DNA from: Alphaproteobacteria bacterium
GTDB lineage: Bacteria; Myxococcota_A; UBA796; GCA-2862545
NCBI GenBank assembly: GCA_020632925.1
Contig: JACKER010000037.1
Location: 1-56,745, forward strand
Direction: 5' to 3'
DNA length: 56,745 nucleotides
The number at the start of each line of letters is the position of its first letter. The stretch's first letter is position 1. Made by a program: the position numbers and the translations under genes. Below are positions 45,173 through 53,466 of this stretch, piece by piece. Under the pieces are notes generated by a model. The model was not told the origin of the DNA. It saw only the letters and a list, made by a program, of their open reading frames with translations, and did no database searches.

Positions 45173-45829
45173 ATGCGCTGGTTCTGGCTGGCCGCCGTCG
45201 CGGCAGGCTGTGTGGAACGCTTCCCGGAACCCGAGGGGCAGACCGAGGTGTTCACGGGGCCGTTCGCGACGATCGACGTGCAGGCCGAGGACGGTCGGAT
45301 CGAGGTGGTCGAGGGCTCGGCGGGGGACGAGGTGACGCTCGAGTTCCTTCCGAACAGCTCGGACCACTACGTGGCGGACGACACGGGCGGCAACCTGTCG
45401 CTGGTCGCGGCCTGCCTCGGCGACTCGGTGGCGGGATGTGGCGGCGGCTTCGTGCTCACGGTGCCGGCGAACCAGGAGGTCCACACGAAGACCGGCCTCG
45501 GTCAGATCGCGTTCCGGGGCTCGCTCGGCGGCGTGCTGAGCGGCCAGACCACCTCCGGCAAGTTCGAGATCATCGATCTCGGCCCCGCCGACCTGACGAT
45601 CCTGACGGGCACGGGCGGGGTGGACATGACCGCGCTCGACACGCCGCAGTCCATCTCCATCGACACCGGCTCGGCACCCGTCTCGATCGAGGTCCCCGCG
45701 GGCGGGTACGCGCTCGACGTGGACTCGAACGGCGAGGTCACCGTCGCGCCCGAGCTCACCGACGACGCGAGCGGACCGCCGCTCCGGGTTCACTCGGGCA
45801 CGGGTGACATCCACGTGCTGGCGCTCTGA
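45173..45829 (+). CDS. lipoprotein with DUF4097-like beta-helix repeat
   Basis: A 218-residue exported protein. MRWFWLAAVAAGC is a lipoprotein signal, and GGAGG stands nine bases upstream of the ATG. The body is a repetitive beta structure: IDVQAEDGRIEVVEG, VHTKTGLGQIAFRG, GQTTSGKFEIIDL, ILTGTGGVDMTAL, SIDTGSAPVSIEV, HSGTGDIHVLAL. This resembles the DUF4097/putative-adhesin beta-helix found in cell-surface proteins. The stop overlaps the next start (TGATG), so they are coupled. Confidence 0.75.
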   Translation: MRWFWLAAVAAGCVERFPEPEGQTEVFTGPFATIDVQAEDGRIEVVEGSAGDEVTLEFLPNSSDHYVADDTGGNLSLVAACLGDSVAGCGGGFVLTVPANQEVHTKTGLGQIAFRGSLGGVLSGQTTSGKFEIIDLGPADLTILTGTGGVDMTALDTPQSISIDTGSAPVSIEVPAGGYALDVDSNGEVTVAPELTDDASGPPLRVHSGTGDIHVLAL

Positions 45830-46065
45830 TGTCCGAGGAGCGCGTCGTCCGCCTCACGGACCGGCAGATCGAGCTCTGCTGGCAGCTCACGTGCGCGATG
45901 GTGTCGAACGACGACAGCACGCGGCGCTCGCTGGACCAGGTCTTCCTCGCGGCCGCGCGGTTCGTCGAGCGGGTGGACGAGGGGCTGGCGAGCGACGGCG
46001 TCGAGCTCGACAGCGGGCGTGGCGCGCCGGGCCAGCGCGTGACCTGGACCATCCAGCGCCGCTGA
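45829..46065 (+). CDS. small cytoplasmic protein, unknown
   Basis: A 78-residue hydrophilic, helical protein (RLTDRQIELCWQLTCAMVS; SLDQVFLAAARFVERVDEG). It has no signal peptide and no recognised family. Its ATG overlaps the stop of the beta-helix lipoprotein gene by one base, so it is co-translated with that gene. Confidence 0.55.
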   Translation: MSEERVVRLTDRQIELCWQLTCAMVSNDDSTRRSLDQVFLAAARFVERVDEGLASDGVELDSGRGAPGQRVTWTIQRR

Positions 46066-46145
46066 CCCGCCTCAGAAGGGACCTCCACGCTCCCCTCGAT
46101 GCGCGACCGTGCGACCATGCACCCGACCCACCCGTCCGGGGCCGA

Positions 46146-47324
46146 TCAAGGCGCCACGGTCGACCAGCGGACGTAGGGATCTGGCGGTGCGGCGGCCCCC
46201 TCCACGTCGGCCCAGTCCATCCCCACGGTGTCGATGCGGGTGAGCGACAGGAGCCTCCACGGTCCGACGTCCACGCCGGCGCTGACCCAGTCGGGGAGGG
46301 GCAGCGGCGACGGCGTGTCCGGAGGCAGGTGCAGGAACGCTTGCGCGGGCGCGTCCGTCCCGTCCTCCACGAGGCTGACCCAGAGGGCGTCGCCCGAGTC
46401 GACCACCGGACCGTAGGCGAGGTGTTGGGGGGCCCCGTCCTCGAGCGACGCGCGATCGATCGGAGAAGGCCCGTCGCCAAAGTCGAGGGCGACGTCGGCG
46501 GGAGCGTCGTCCCAACTCGCGGACACGGTCGTGCGTTCTGCGTACGCCCTGACCCAGAGGTCGGGGTCCGGCAGCGGCAGCAGGTGCGCCGTCAGAGTGA
46601 CCTCGCTGCCTGGCGGATCGTCCACCCGCCGCTCGAAGGGTTGGGCGGACGAACCCACACTCACGCGCGAGAGCGGACCATCGGAGCGAACGACGACAGG
46701 GACATCGGCCCAGTCCGTCCTCCAGTTCCCCTCCAGTCGGGCGCCGCTCGTCACCACCCCATCGGCTGAGGTGGGGGGGCCCAACACGAACAGGGCGGCG
46801 GCTCCGGTCGGTGTCCCGTCCTCGTCGAACGACACCGCGAACGGGAACAACTCGGCCTCGGCGCGACACCCTTCCGACATCCTGAAGGACCACGACTCCA
46901 ACCACGACGTGCTCTCCGAGGCACACCACACACCACCAGGACCGACCACCCCCGCCACGAAACGGGTACCTGTGGGGGCATCGATCGCGGAGGTGTCCAG
47001 CACGACCGGGTCGCTGGGCGGACCAAGGCCCCCGACGATTCCGATCGGGAAGTCCAGAGAGACGGTGTCCCCCGGGCGAACGCCGCCCACCGCGAGGACG
47101 AGGACCTGCGAGCCGGTGAGCTCGGGTGCGCGAACCTCCGAGACGAACGAGCCCGCCTCGACGCTCACCTCGGCCACCCCGTCCGCGTCCGCCATCACGA
47201 CCTGTGCCAGCCCACCATCCGGGTCGTACACGAAGATCTCCGCCTGCGGCGAGGCTCCTTCCACCCTGGCCGTCCCGCCTCCTCCCCCCTCACAGGCGAC
47301 CAGCCCTCCGACCATCCAAACCAT
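46146..47324 (-). CDS. lipoprotein, unknown
   Basis: A 392-residue exported protein with signal MVWMVGGLVACEGG. The mature region begins with a beta-sandwich-like segment (AEIFVYDPDGGLAQVVMADADG) resembling carboxypeptidase-regulatory-like folds; the rest is unrecognised. AGGAGG directly precedes the ATG at 47324 and overlaps the stop of the upstream hydrolase gene, so the pair is an operon. Confidence 0.65.
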   Translation of the reverse strand: MVWMVGGLVACEGGGGGTARVEGASPQAEIFVYDPDGGLAQVVMADADGVAEVSVEAGSFVSEVRAPELTGSQVLVLAVGGVRPGDTVSLDFPIGIVGGLGPPSDPVVLDTSAIDAPTGTRFVAGVVGPGGVWCASESTSWLESWSFRMSEGCRAEAELFPFAVSFDEDGTPTGAAALFVLGPPTSADGVVTSGARLEGNWRTDWADVPVVVRSDGPLSRVSVGSSAQPFERRVDDPPGSEVTLTAHLLPLPDPDLWVRAYAERTTVSASWDDAPADVALDFGDGPSPIDRASLEDGAPQHLAYGPVVDSGDALWVSLVEDGTDAPAQAFLHLPPDTPSPLPLPDWVSAGVDVGPWRLLSLTRIDTVGMDWADVEGAAAPPDPYVRWSTVAP

Positions 47325-47333
47325 CCCAACCTC

Positions 47334-49271
47334 CTACTGGTTGCACGGAGCGTCCTCGGCGGCGTCGGGACGAACCACTGGCGTCCGACCCGCGGCGAGG
47401 TCTTCGAGCACGCAGCGCATCTGGTGCTTGGGCGCCTCCGTCTGGAACAGGATCTCGTGCCCGTCCTCGATTCCGTCCGCCATGTGCTGCACGACGATCC
47501 GCGTGAGCCCCTGGTTACCGCCGGACGGTAGCGTGAGCGTCCCGCGGCCCACCAGCGGCAGCAGCGGCGCGAGCGGGCGCAGGGCGTCGAGCTCGGGGGT
47601 GACCTCATCGAGCGCGGGCACCGCGAGGTCCAGCCCGTAGGACAGGCTGCCCGCGTTGGCGATGGGGGGCATGATGTAGTGGTCGACGATGCCCTGCTCC
47701 ATCAGCACGTGCGCGCCGACGAGCGGTGCGTAGACGGGCGGGTCGGCGGGCTCGGCCACCCACTGCAGCAGCTGGAGCACGGGGTCGCCCTCGACCAGCT
47801 CGCGGTCGATCGTGGTGTACGCCAGCAGCGCCTCCGCGAACACCCGCACGTCGAGCGGGAGCTGCTTGTAGACGACGTTCTCGAGGTAGCTGCCGCCGAA
47901 GCCGGAGAGCACCGCCAGATCGATCTCGGGCGTCGCCGCGAGGGCCAGCGGGGCGATGGTCGCGCCCATCGAGTGGCCGACGAGGGCCAACGTGTCCGTC
48001 GAGAGCACCGCCTCCGCGGTCGTGCCGTCGCAGGCGCTCGCGTCGATGGTCAGCCCGTCGAGCACGGGGGGCAGCAGCGCGAGCTCGAGGGCGGACTGGC
48101 GCACGTTGTCCCGCGTGCCCACCGGGTTGGTGACGTTGAACACGAGGAACTGCTCGTCCTGCCCCGACGGGTTGCGGTACGGACCGCCGAGCGGACCGTC
48201 GACCTCCACCCCCGCGAAGCCCGCCCGCGCGAACGTGAGCGCCGGCCCCGTTCCGGGCGCGATGGCCTCGCCGCCCGGCTCCGCCCGCGGCCCACGGTCG
48301 ATCAGCGGGCGGTCCCCGCCGCCGCCGGTCCGCACCATGATCGCCACGGGCCAGCCCCCCGCTGGCATCGGCGAACGCGGCAGCGTCACGAAGAGGCGCG
48401 CGAGCTCGGTGCGTTGCACGACGGGGTGCCCCTGCTCGTCGCGTCGCCAGGTCCCACCCTCGGTCAGGAACGGTGGCTCGCCCGACTGGTAGCTCGGCAT
48501 CTCCACGGTGGTCTCGTAGACACAGAACGCGTCGTGCGTCTCGAGCCAGGTGAGGGGCGACTGGGGCGTGGGCGCCGGACGTGCGCGGGCGTCCTCCACG
48601 AAGTCGAGGAAGTCCGCCGTCGGATCCGCGGTGGCGAACACGGCGAGCGCGGCCACCGGCACGTCGTCGCCGATCAGCTCGAGGGCGGCGCTGTAGGCGG
48701 CGGCGACGTCGGAGCTCACGCCCGCGGGGCGCTCGTGCCTGCGGAGGCGCAGCAGGTCCTCGGGCACGCCGAGCGGCGCGTCCAGGCCCAGATCGGTGCG
48801 AAGGACGGCGGCGTAGAGCGTGTGGGGGCGCAGGGGCACCCCCTGGAGGGGCAGGAGCGTCACGAGGTTCGGCGCGCCGTAGGGACCGCCGGTCGGGTCC
48901 TGGTACAGATCGATCGGCACGCGCTCGCCATCGTCCAGCGCCACCAGGAACGCGGGGGCGTCGGGCAGGAGCGAGCTCGCGGGGTCCACCTCGCGAAGGG
49001 CCACGGGCTCGCGGAACGAGAACATCACGCCCGAGGTCGTGCCCGCGCCGTCCACCTCCCGGCTCGCGTCGACCAGCGACGCCACCCACGGTACGTTCGA
49101 CGGGTTCGGCCAATCGTCCGCGCGTAGGCCTCCTCCCTCCTGGCGATGCAGCGAGGGGAAGGGGGCGTCGAACAGCGCCGAGGAGGGCCGGAGGTCGAAG
49201 CGGACCTCGGGTCCGTCGACGGGAGGGTCGGAGGGGGGTGAGGTGCACGCCAGGGTCGTGACCAGGAGCAT
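47334..49271 (-). CDS. alpha/beta-hydrolase lipoprotein (lipase-like)
   Basis: A 645-residue exported protein with signal MLLVTTLACTS. The N-terminal domain is Big5/lipase-N-like (LYAAVLRTDLG), and the hydrolase core carries the nucleophile elbow GHSMGA and a late HEILFQ that may supply the catalytic His. It is similar in layout to the bacterial virulence-factor lipase group. It probably hydrolyses a lipid or ester outside the cytoplasm. The start ATG at 49271 fits the signal; the longer open frame upstream is not credible. Confidence 0.75.
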   Translation of the reverse strand: MLLVTTLACTSPPSDPPVDGPEVRFDLRPSSALFDAPFPSLHRQEGGGLRADDWPNPSNVPWVASLVDASREVDGAGTTSGVMFSFREPVALREVDPASSLLPDAPAFLVALDDGERVPIDLYQDPTGGPYGAPNLVTLLPLQGVPLRPHTLYAAVLRTDLGLDAPLGVPEDLLRLRRHERPAGVSSDVAAAYSAALELIGDDVPVAALAVFATADPTADFLDFVEDARARPAPTPQSPLTWLETHDAFCVYETTVEMPSYQSGEPPFLTEGGTWRRDEQGHPVVQRTELARLFVTLPRSPMPAGGWPVAIMVRTGGGGDRPLIDRGPRAEPGGEAIAPGTGPALTFARAGFAGVEVDGPLGGPYRNPSGQDEQFLVFNVTNPVGTRDNVRQSALELALLPPVLDGLTIDASACDGTTAEAVLSTDTLALVGHSMGATIAPLALAATPEIDLAVLSGFGGSYLENVVYKQLPLDVRVFAEALLAYTTIDRELVEGDPVLQLLQWVAEPADPPVYAPLVGAHVLMEQGIVDHYIMPPIANAGSLSYGLDLAVPALDEVTPELDALRPLAPLLPLVGRGTLTLPSGGNQGLTRIVVQHMADGIEDGHEILFQTEAPKHQMRCVLEDLAAGRTPVVRPDAAEDAPCNQ

Positions 49272-49336
49272 GGGCCGAGGATACCCGGTTGCGAGGGCCG
49301 GAAGTCGGAGCACGGACCGCGCGGGGGGAAGGGCAG

Positions 49337-49424
49337 GCACGCTCACTGCGTGAGCTCGGCACGCTCGCTTCGCGAGCTCGGCACGCTCACTGCGTGAGCT
49401 CGGCACGCTCGCTTCGCGAGCTCG
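49337..49424 (+). repeat. four tandem 22-base units, alternating hairpins
   Basis: Four units of 22 bases start at 49337, 49359, 49381 and 49403. Two types alternate A-B-A-B. Type A contains GCTCAC-TGC-GTGAGC and type B GCTCGC-TTC-GCGAGC. Both are six-pair hairpins with three-base loops; the A/G differences sit on paired positions and preserve pairing. They could act as RNA hairpins or paired operators in the spacer between divergent genes. Confidence 0.75.
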
Positions 49425-49483
49425 GCACCGGACAGGGTGGCCGTCTCGCCGAGAGCTGCCCAACGAGTACCGCTGGAGGGTCC

Positions 49484-49504
49484 GGAGCCTGGAGCCTGGA
49501 GCCT
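49484..49504 (+). repeat. heptamer array GGAGCCT, three copies
   Basis: Three consecutive copies of GGAGCCT lie about 20 to 40 bases before the exported Nudix gene. They are another instance of 7-base periodicity in spacers. Confidence 0.75.
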
Positions 49505-49522
49505 GTCTCCCGGGATACCCTC

Positions 49523-49984
49523 GTGCCGGAGGTTCGCTTGTTCCTGCTGCTCTGGTCCTGCTCGGTCGGCGCTGGGACGGCGTCCTGCGACCCGCCCGGC
49601 ACCCAGGTCGAGCACCCGAAGGCGGCGGGCTGCGTCGTGATCGAGGAGCACGCGCTGCTGATGGTGCGCACGCGCCAGGGCTGGACGATCCCCGGCGGGA
49701 GCATCGAGGAGGGAGAGTCTCCCGACGTCGCGGCGGTGCGGGAGAGCCGCGAGGAGGCCGGGGTCGACGTGCGCGCCACCGCGCCGGCGTGCGCCGTGCC
49801 CGGCAAGCGTTTCGTGGCGTGGTCCTGCGAGCGCACCAGCACGGTGGGTCCAGCGCCCGACGGCGACGAGACCACCGAGGCGCGCTTCCTGACGCGCGAG
49901 GAGCTGGTGGGGATGCCCGAGGGCGACCTGCGGTACCCCGACCAACGCGACTCTCTCGTCCGCCTGGTCGATGCCGCTGGTTGA
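49523..49984 (+). CDS. exported Nudix hydrolase
   Basis: A 153-residue protein with an N-terminal export signal (PEVRLFLLLWSCSVGAGTASC) and a complete Nudix box: PGGSIEEGESPDVAAVRESR, then EEAGV. Residues GX5EX7REXXEEXGV are all present, so pyrophosphohydrolase activity is likely. The GTG at 49523 retains an Arg before the hydrophobic stretch; a TTG at 49538 follows GGAGG more closely and would give an uncharged signal start. Nudix enzymes are normally cytoplasmic, so the exported location is notable. Confidence 0.7.
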   Translation: MPEVRLFLLLWSCSVGAGTASCDPPGTQVEHPKAAGCVVIEEHALLMVRTRQGWTIPGGSIEEGESPDVAAVRESREEAGVDVRATAPACAVPGKRFVAWSCERTSTVGPAPDGDETTEARFLTREELVGMPEGDLRYPDQRDSLVRLVDAAG

Positions 49985-50047
49985 ACGGGGGTCCTGGCCG
50001 AACGTGCCGAGATGTATCGAAAAGCGTGGTCGCTGGCCGTCAGTTTC

Positions 50048-50077
50048 TTGACATCGATCTGCCTGGTGACGTGTCAC
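50048..50077 (+). promoter_or_regulatory. possible promoter with adjacent palindrome
   Basis: TTGACA at 50048-50053 is followed at a near-standard distance by the inverted repeat GTGAC-GT-GTCAC (50066-50077), which may overlap a -10 region. No good TATAAT is present. It lies about 65 bases upstream of the ATG at 50141 and could be a repressible promoter for that gene. Confidence 0.3.
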
Positions 50078-50140
50078 ACTGGTCGTCGCGCGGGCCAGAC
50101 GGTGTCGCTCGCGCCCCGAACCCCCGCACGGAGTGTACCC

Positions 50141-50683
50141 ATGCCCTGGTCGTCCCTCCTCGGTGTCTTCGCGATGATCTCCTCGTCCGCCGACGCCTCC
50201 ACCTTCCGCCAGATCACCCTGCCGGAGCTCCTGAGCGACAGCGTCGCCGTGGTCCAGGTGCGCGTCGTCTCGACGCACTCCGCGTGGACGCTGTCCGAGA
50301 GCTCGGACCTCCGCACGTGGGCCGACCTCGAGGTCGTGCGCTCGCTCGACGGCGACCTGAAGGCCGGCGACACGCTCACGGTGGCCGAGCTCGGTGGCAC
50401 CGTCGACGACTACACGGTGCAGGCCATCGGCTTCCCGCAGTTCGTCGACGGCGACGAGCTGGTCGTGTTCCTCACGCACTGGACGGGCGACTCGCACGAC
50501 TGGCGGGTCGCGGGGTACGCGCAGGGCTTCTACCAGGTGGTCCACCGGCCCGACGGCGACGCGCTCGTGGCCGGACGCCTGCAGGGCACGCGGCCCGGTC
50601 GGGAGGACGTGATCGAGCGCCTCCTGCCCCACCTGACGAAGGTGGACGCCCTCGCCAGCACCATCCACGACATCCGCCGCTGA
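50141..50683 (+). CDS. exported protein, unknown
   Basis: A 180-residue protein. The ATG at 50141 gives MPWSSLLGVFAMISSSADAS, a standard signal peptide. The mature part has repeated beta-strands (VAVVQVRVVSTHSAWTL; YTVQAIGFPQFVDGDELVVF) and may be an OB-like or beta-barrel fold. No family is recognised. It lies 13 bases upstream of the matrixin-like gene and is probably co-transcribed. Confidence 0.6.
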   Translation: MPWSSLLGVFAMISSSADASTFRQITLPELLSDSVAVVQVRVVSTHSAWTLSESSDLRTWADLEVVRSLDGDLKAGDTLTVAELGGTVDDYTVQAIGFPQFVDGDELVVFLTHWTGDSHDWRVAGYAQGFYQVVHRPDGDALVAGRLQGTRPGREDVIERLLPHLTKVDALASTIHDIRR

Positions 50684-50696
50684 TCAGGAGGAACCG

Positions 50697-51347
50697 ATGA
50701 TCCGCAAGCTCACCCTGTTCCTCGGTGCCGTCGTGGTCGCGGGCACCTCGCTGTTCGTCGCCACCGACGCGGACGCCTACGTCCTGCTGACGCCGAACCG
50801 CAAGTGGTACCAGACCCCGGTCCTGCTCGAGTTCAACAGCCTCGCGCCCGAGACCAGCATCACGGACGGCGACTACGGGCGGACCGCGATCGCGGACGCC
50901 ATCTTCGACAGCGTCAACGGCTGGAACGGCGCTGGCTCCGGTCAGCTCATCGACGCCACGATCGTGCCGCGCAACGCCGTCCAGGGCGACGGCCGTCCCA
51001 CCATCCAGTTCAACGATCCGCGCAACTACTGCACGGGCGCCTGCCTCGCGGTGACGCTGACCGGGTACTGGCACAACCGGAATGGCACCGAGGAGATCGA
51101 CGACGCCGACATCTACTTCTCGGAGGACACGCGGTTCACGACGGAGCGGGAGGACCCGAACCCGAACCGGTGCAGCTGGCAGGAGTTCTACATCGAGGGC
51201 GTCATCCAGCACGAGGTCGGCCACCTCCTCGGCCTGGACCACAGCAACAACGCCCAGGCGACGATGTACTACGCCGTCGGGATGTGCGACGACACGATGG
51301 ACGAGCTCGCCAGCGACGATCAGAACGGCATCAACGCCCTCTACTGA
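50697..51347 (+). CDS. matrixin-like (M10) zinc metalloprotease, exported
   Basis: A 216-residue secreted enzyme. MIRKLTLFLGAVVVAGTSLF is the signal peptide. The zinc site is the metzincin motif HEVGHLLGLDH near residue 175, followed by a Met-turn-like TMYYAVGM. It is shorter than eukaryotic matrixins, with no propeptide Cys switch or hemopexin domain. Paired Cys residues suggest disulfides. The ATG at 50697 follows AGGAGG. It ends 42 bases before atpD, in the same orientation. Confidence 0.85.
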   Translation: MIRKLTLFLGAVVVAGTSLFVATDADAYVLLTPNRKWYQTPVLLEFNSLAPETSITDGDYGRTAIADAIFDSVNGWNGAGSGQLIDATIVPRNAVQGDGRPTIQFNDPRNYCTGACLAVTLTGYWHNRNGTEEIDDADIYFSEDTRFTTEREDPNPNRCSWQEFYIEGVIQHEVGHLLGLDHSNNAQATMYYAVGMCDDTMDELASDDQNGINALY

Positions 51348-51383
51348 GGGGGGCTGTGCGATGATGCCCCCCGACACGGGGGG
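51348..51383 (+). promoter_or_regulatory. competing hairpins over the atpD ribosome site
   Basis: Three six-base runs lie between the protease stop and atpD: GGGGGG (51348-51353), CCCCCC (51367-51372) and GGGGGG (51378-51383). The last run is the likely Shine-Dalgarno of atpD (GTG at 51390). The C-run can pair with either G-run (loops of 13 or 5 bases), so the two hairpins exclude each other. One hides and the other frees the ribosome site. The right-hand hairpin could also be a weak terminator, but no T-tract follows. Confidence 0.5.
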
Positions 51384-51389
51384 TGCGCC

Positions 51390-52763
51390 GTGACCGGGGT
51401 CGTGGAAGCGGTCCAGGGCGGGGTCGTCGACGTCCGGTTCGCGCGCGGCGAGGAGCCCGAGCTCCGCGAGGTCCTCCGCGTGGTGGGGCACGACGATCCG
51501 GTGCTCGAGGTCCAGTCACACCCGGACCCGGGCCTCGCGCGCGCCCTCGCGCTGTCCTCGACGGCCGGGTTGTTCCGCGGCCAGGCGGTCGAGCGGACGG
51601 GCGTGCAGCTCCAGGTGCCCGTCGGCGAGGCGGTCCTCGGCCGCGTGCTGGACTGCCTGGGACGACCCCTCGACGGGGGTGCGCCCGTGGCCTCCGGCGA
51701 GCGTCGTGGCGTCCATCGGGCCCCGCCGCCGCTGCACCTGCACCGCGGGCAGGTCGAGCCGCTGTGGACCGGCATCAAGATCGTCGACCTGCTGTGCCCC
51801 TTCGCGCGTGGCGGCAAGACGGGCCTCTTCGGCGGCGCGGGCGTCGGCAAGACCGTGCTCCTCATGGAGTTCGTGGGCGCGGTCGTCGACCAGTGGGACG
51901 GTGTGCCCGTGTTCGCGGGCATCGGCGAGCGCCTGCGCGAGGGGCACGAGCTGTGGCACGAGTTCGGCGACTCGGGCCTGATGAAGCGCACGGCGATGGT
52001 CTTCGGCACGATGGACGCCGCCCCCGGCGCCCGCCTGCGCGTGATCCACAGCGCGCTCACGATGGCCGAGTGGTTCCGCGACGAGCAGCGCCGGGACGTG
52101 CTGCTGCTCGTGGACAACATCTTCCGCTTCGTCCAGGCGGGCATGGAGACGAGCGCGCTCCTCGGGCGGCTGCCGAGCCGCGTGGGGTACCAGCCCAACC
52201 TCACGTCGGAGCTGGCGCAGGTCGAGGAGCGCATCGCGAGCACGGTCGACGGCACGATCAGCAGCATCCAGGCGGTCTACGTGCCGGCCGACGACCTGTC
52301 GGACCCCGGAGCGGCGGGCGTGCTGGAGCACCTCGACGCGCGGGTGGTCCTGTCGCGGGCGCAGGCGGCGGCCGGGCTCTACCCCGCGGTGGACGCGCTG
52401 CGGTCGCAGTCCCGCCTGCTGGCGCCGGAGGTCGTGGGCGAGCGGCACCACCGCGTGGCCGAGGGCGTGCGCCAGGTGCTCGCGCGGTACCGCGAGCTCG
52501 AGGACGTGATCGCGATGCTCGGGCTCGACGAGCTCTCGCCGCAGGACCGGGCGGTGGTCGCGCGCGCCCGGCGGCTGGAGCGCTTCCTCACGCAGCCCTT
52601 CGTCACCTCCGAGCCGTTCACCGGGCGGGCGGGTGTGCGCGTGCCGGTCGAGGAGACGCTGCTCTGCTGCGAGCGGATCCTGGACGGCGCGGCGGACGCC
52701 CTCGAGGAGCAGCGGCTCTACATGATCGGTGGGGTCGAGGACCTCGATCGGGCGCTGCGGTGA
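51390..52763 (+). CDS. atpD: N-type ATPase beta subunit
   Basis: A 457-residue catalytic subunit. Walker A GGAGVGKT with Lys154 intact, the GIGER catalytic Glu, LLLVDNIFRF and QAVYVPADDLSDPG are all present. The canonical DELSEED lever motif is DELSPQD (380-386), so two acidic residues are lost. It is the first gene of the operon, as in N-ATPases. The GTG start follows the G-run noted at 51378. Its stop overlaps the epsilon start (GTGA). Confidence 0.93.
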   Translation: MTGVVEAVQGGVVDVRFARGEEPELREVLRVVGHDDPVLEVQSHPDPGLARALALSSTAGLFRGQAVERTGVQLQVPVGEAVLGRVLDCLGRPLDGGAPVASGERRGVHRAPPPLHLHRGQVEPLWTGIKIVDLLCPFARGGKTGLFGGAGVGKTVLLMEFVGAVVDQWDGVPVFAGIGERLREGHELWHEFGDSGLMKRTAMVFGTMDAAPGARLRVIHSALTMAEWFRDEQRRDVLLLVDNIFRFVQAGMETSALLGRLPSRVGYQPNLTSELAQVEERIASTVDGTISSIQAVYVPADDLSDPGAAGVLEHLDARVVLSRAQAAAGLYPAVDALRSQSRLLAPEVVGERHHRVAEGVRQVLARYRELEDVIAMLGLDELSPQDRAVVARARRLERFLTQPFVTSEPFTGRAGVRVPVEETLLCCERILDGAADALEEQRLYMIGGVEDLDRALR

Positions 52764-53146
52764 CGTTGGTGCTCGCCCTGCGCACGCCCCGAGGGGTGCT
52801 GCTCGAGCAGCCGGTGCAGGCCATCAGCGCCGAGGCACGCACGGGCTGGTTCGGCCTCCGCCCGGGACGCACCGATCTGGTCCAGGTGCTGCCGCCGGGC
52901 CTGCTGGTGTGGCGGGACGCACAGGGGGAGGGCTTCGTGGCCCACGCCGGCGGGCTGCTCGATCTGCACGACGGGGTCTGCCGCGTGATCGCCAGCGACG
53001 CCGTGGTGAGCCGCGAGCTGGACCGCATCGCCACCCTCGCCGCGGAGCACGTGCGGCAGCGGAAGGAGCGCGCGCACACCCACCGGTCGCTCGTCGGGGA
53101 GCTGGCGCGGCACGCGATGGTCGAGCTGGCGCGGGAGGAGGCCTGA
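52760..53146 (+). CDS. atpC: N-type ATPase epsilon subunit
   Basis: A 128-residue subunit with the usual beta-sandwich (LRTPRGVLLEQPVQAISAE; DLVQVLPPGLLVWRD) and a C-terminal helical part. It belongs to the central stalk and usually inhibits hydrolysis. Its GTG overlaps the beta stop by four bases, and its own stop overlaps the next ATG (TGATG). Confidence 0.85.
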   Translation: MTLVLALRTPRGVLLEQPVQAISAEARTGWFGLRPGRTDLVQVLPPGLLVWRDAQGEGFVAHAGGLLDLHDGVCRVIASDAVVSRELDRIATLAAEHVRQRKERAHTHRSLVGELARHAMVELAREEA

Positions 53147-53466
53147 TGGCCCCGGAGTTGCAGGACGATCCCGGCGTGTCCCCGCCCGACGACCCGTACG
53201 TGGAGGAGGTCCGCCGCAAGGCGGAGCGGATGTCGCGCGCCCGCGGCCAGCAACGTCACTTCTGGACCGCCCTGATGCGGGCTGGCGCGGTCGGGTGGCA
53301 GCTCGCCCTGCCGCTGGTGGCGGGGGCGTTGGGCGGCAACGCGTTGTCCCGCGCCACCGGCCAGAAGTGGCCGGCGCTCACCGGGCTGTTGTTGGGCTTG
53401 GCCTTCGGGATCTGGCAGGCGGGCGTCGCCATCCAGCGCGCCACGCGGGACGCGGGGGAGGGCTGA
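53146..53466 (+). CDS. atpQ: AtpQ/AtpI-like small membrane protein of N-ATPase
   Basis: A 106-residue protein with two hydrophobic helices (VGWQLALPLVAGALGGNAL and LTGLLLGLAFGIWQAGVAI) after a basic stretch. Position and topology fit AtpQ, the AtpI-like member of N-ATPase operons. N-ATPase operons normally also have atpR here; no second gene is present because atpB begins at the very stop (TGATG). One of the two is therefore lost or moved. Confidence 0.7.
   Translation: MAPELQDDPGVSPPDDPYVEEVRRKAERMSRARGQQRHFWTALMRAGAVGWQLALPLVAGALGGNALSRATGQKWPALTGLLLGLAFGIWQAGVAIQRATRDAGEG

Noticed and set aside
44690..45814. Minus-strand open frame across the repeat-rich spacer
   Set aside because: Mostly translates simple repeats and the reverse of the beta-helix lipoprotein.
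49337..49424. CRISPR-like array
   Set aside because: Units are contiguous with no unique spacers and only four copies; it is a tandem hairpin repeat.
51360..51392. Intrinsic terminator after the protease gene
   Set aside because: The hairpin has no T-tract and overlaps the atpD ribosome site, so a translational role fits better; weak termination is not excluded.
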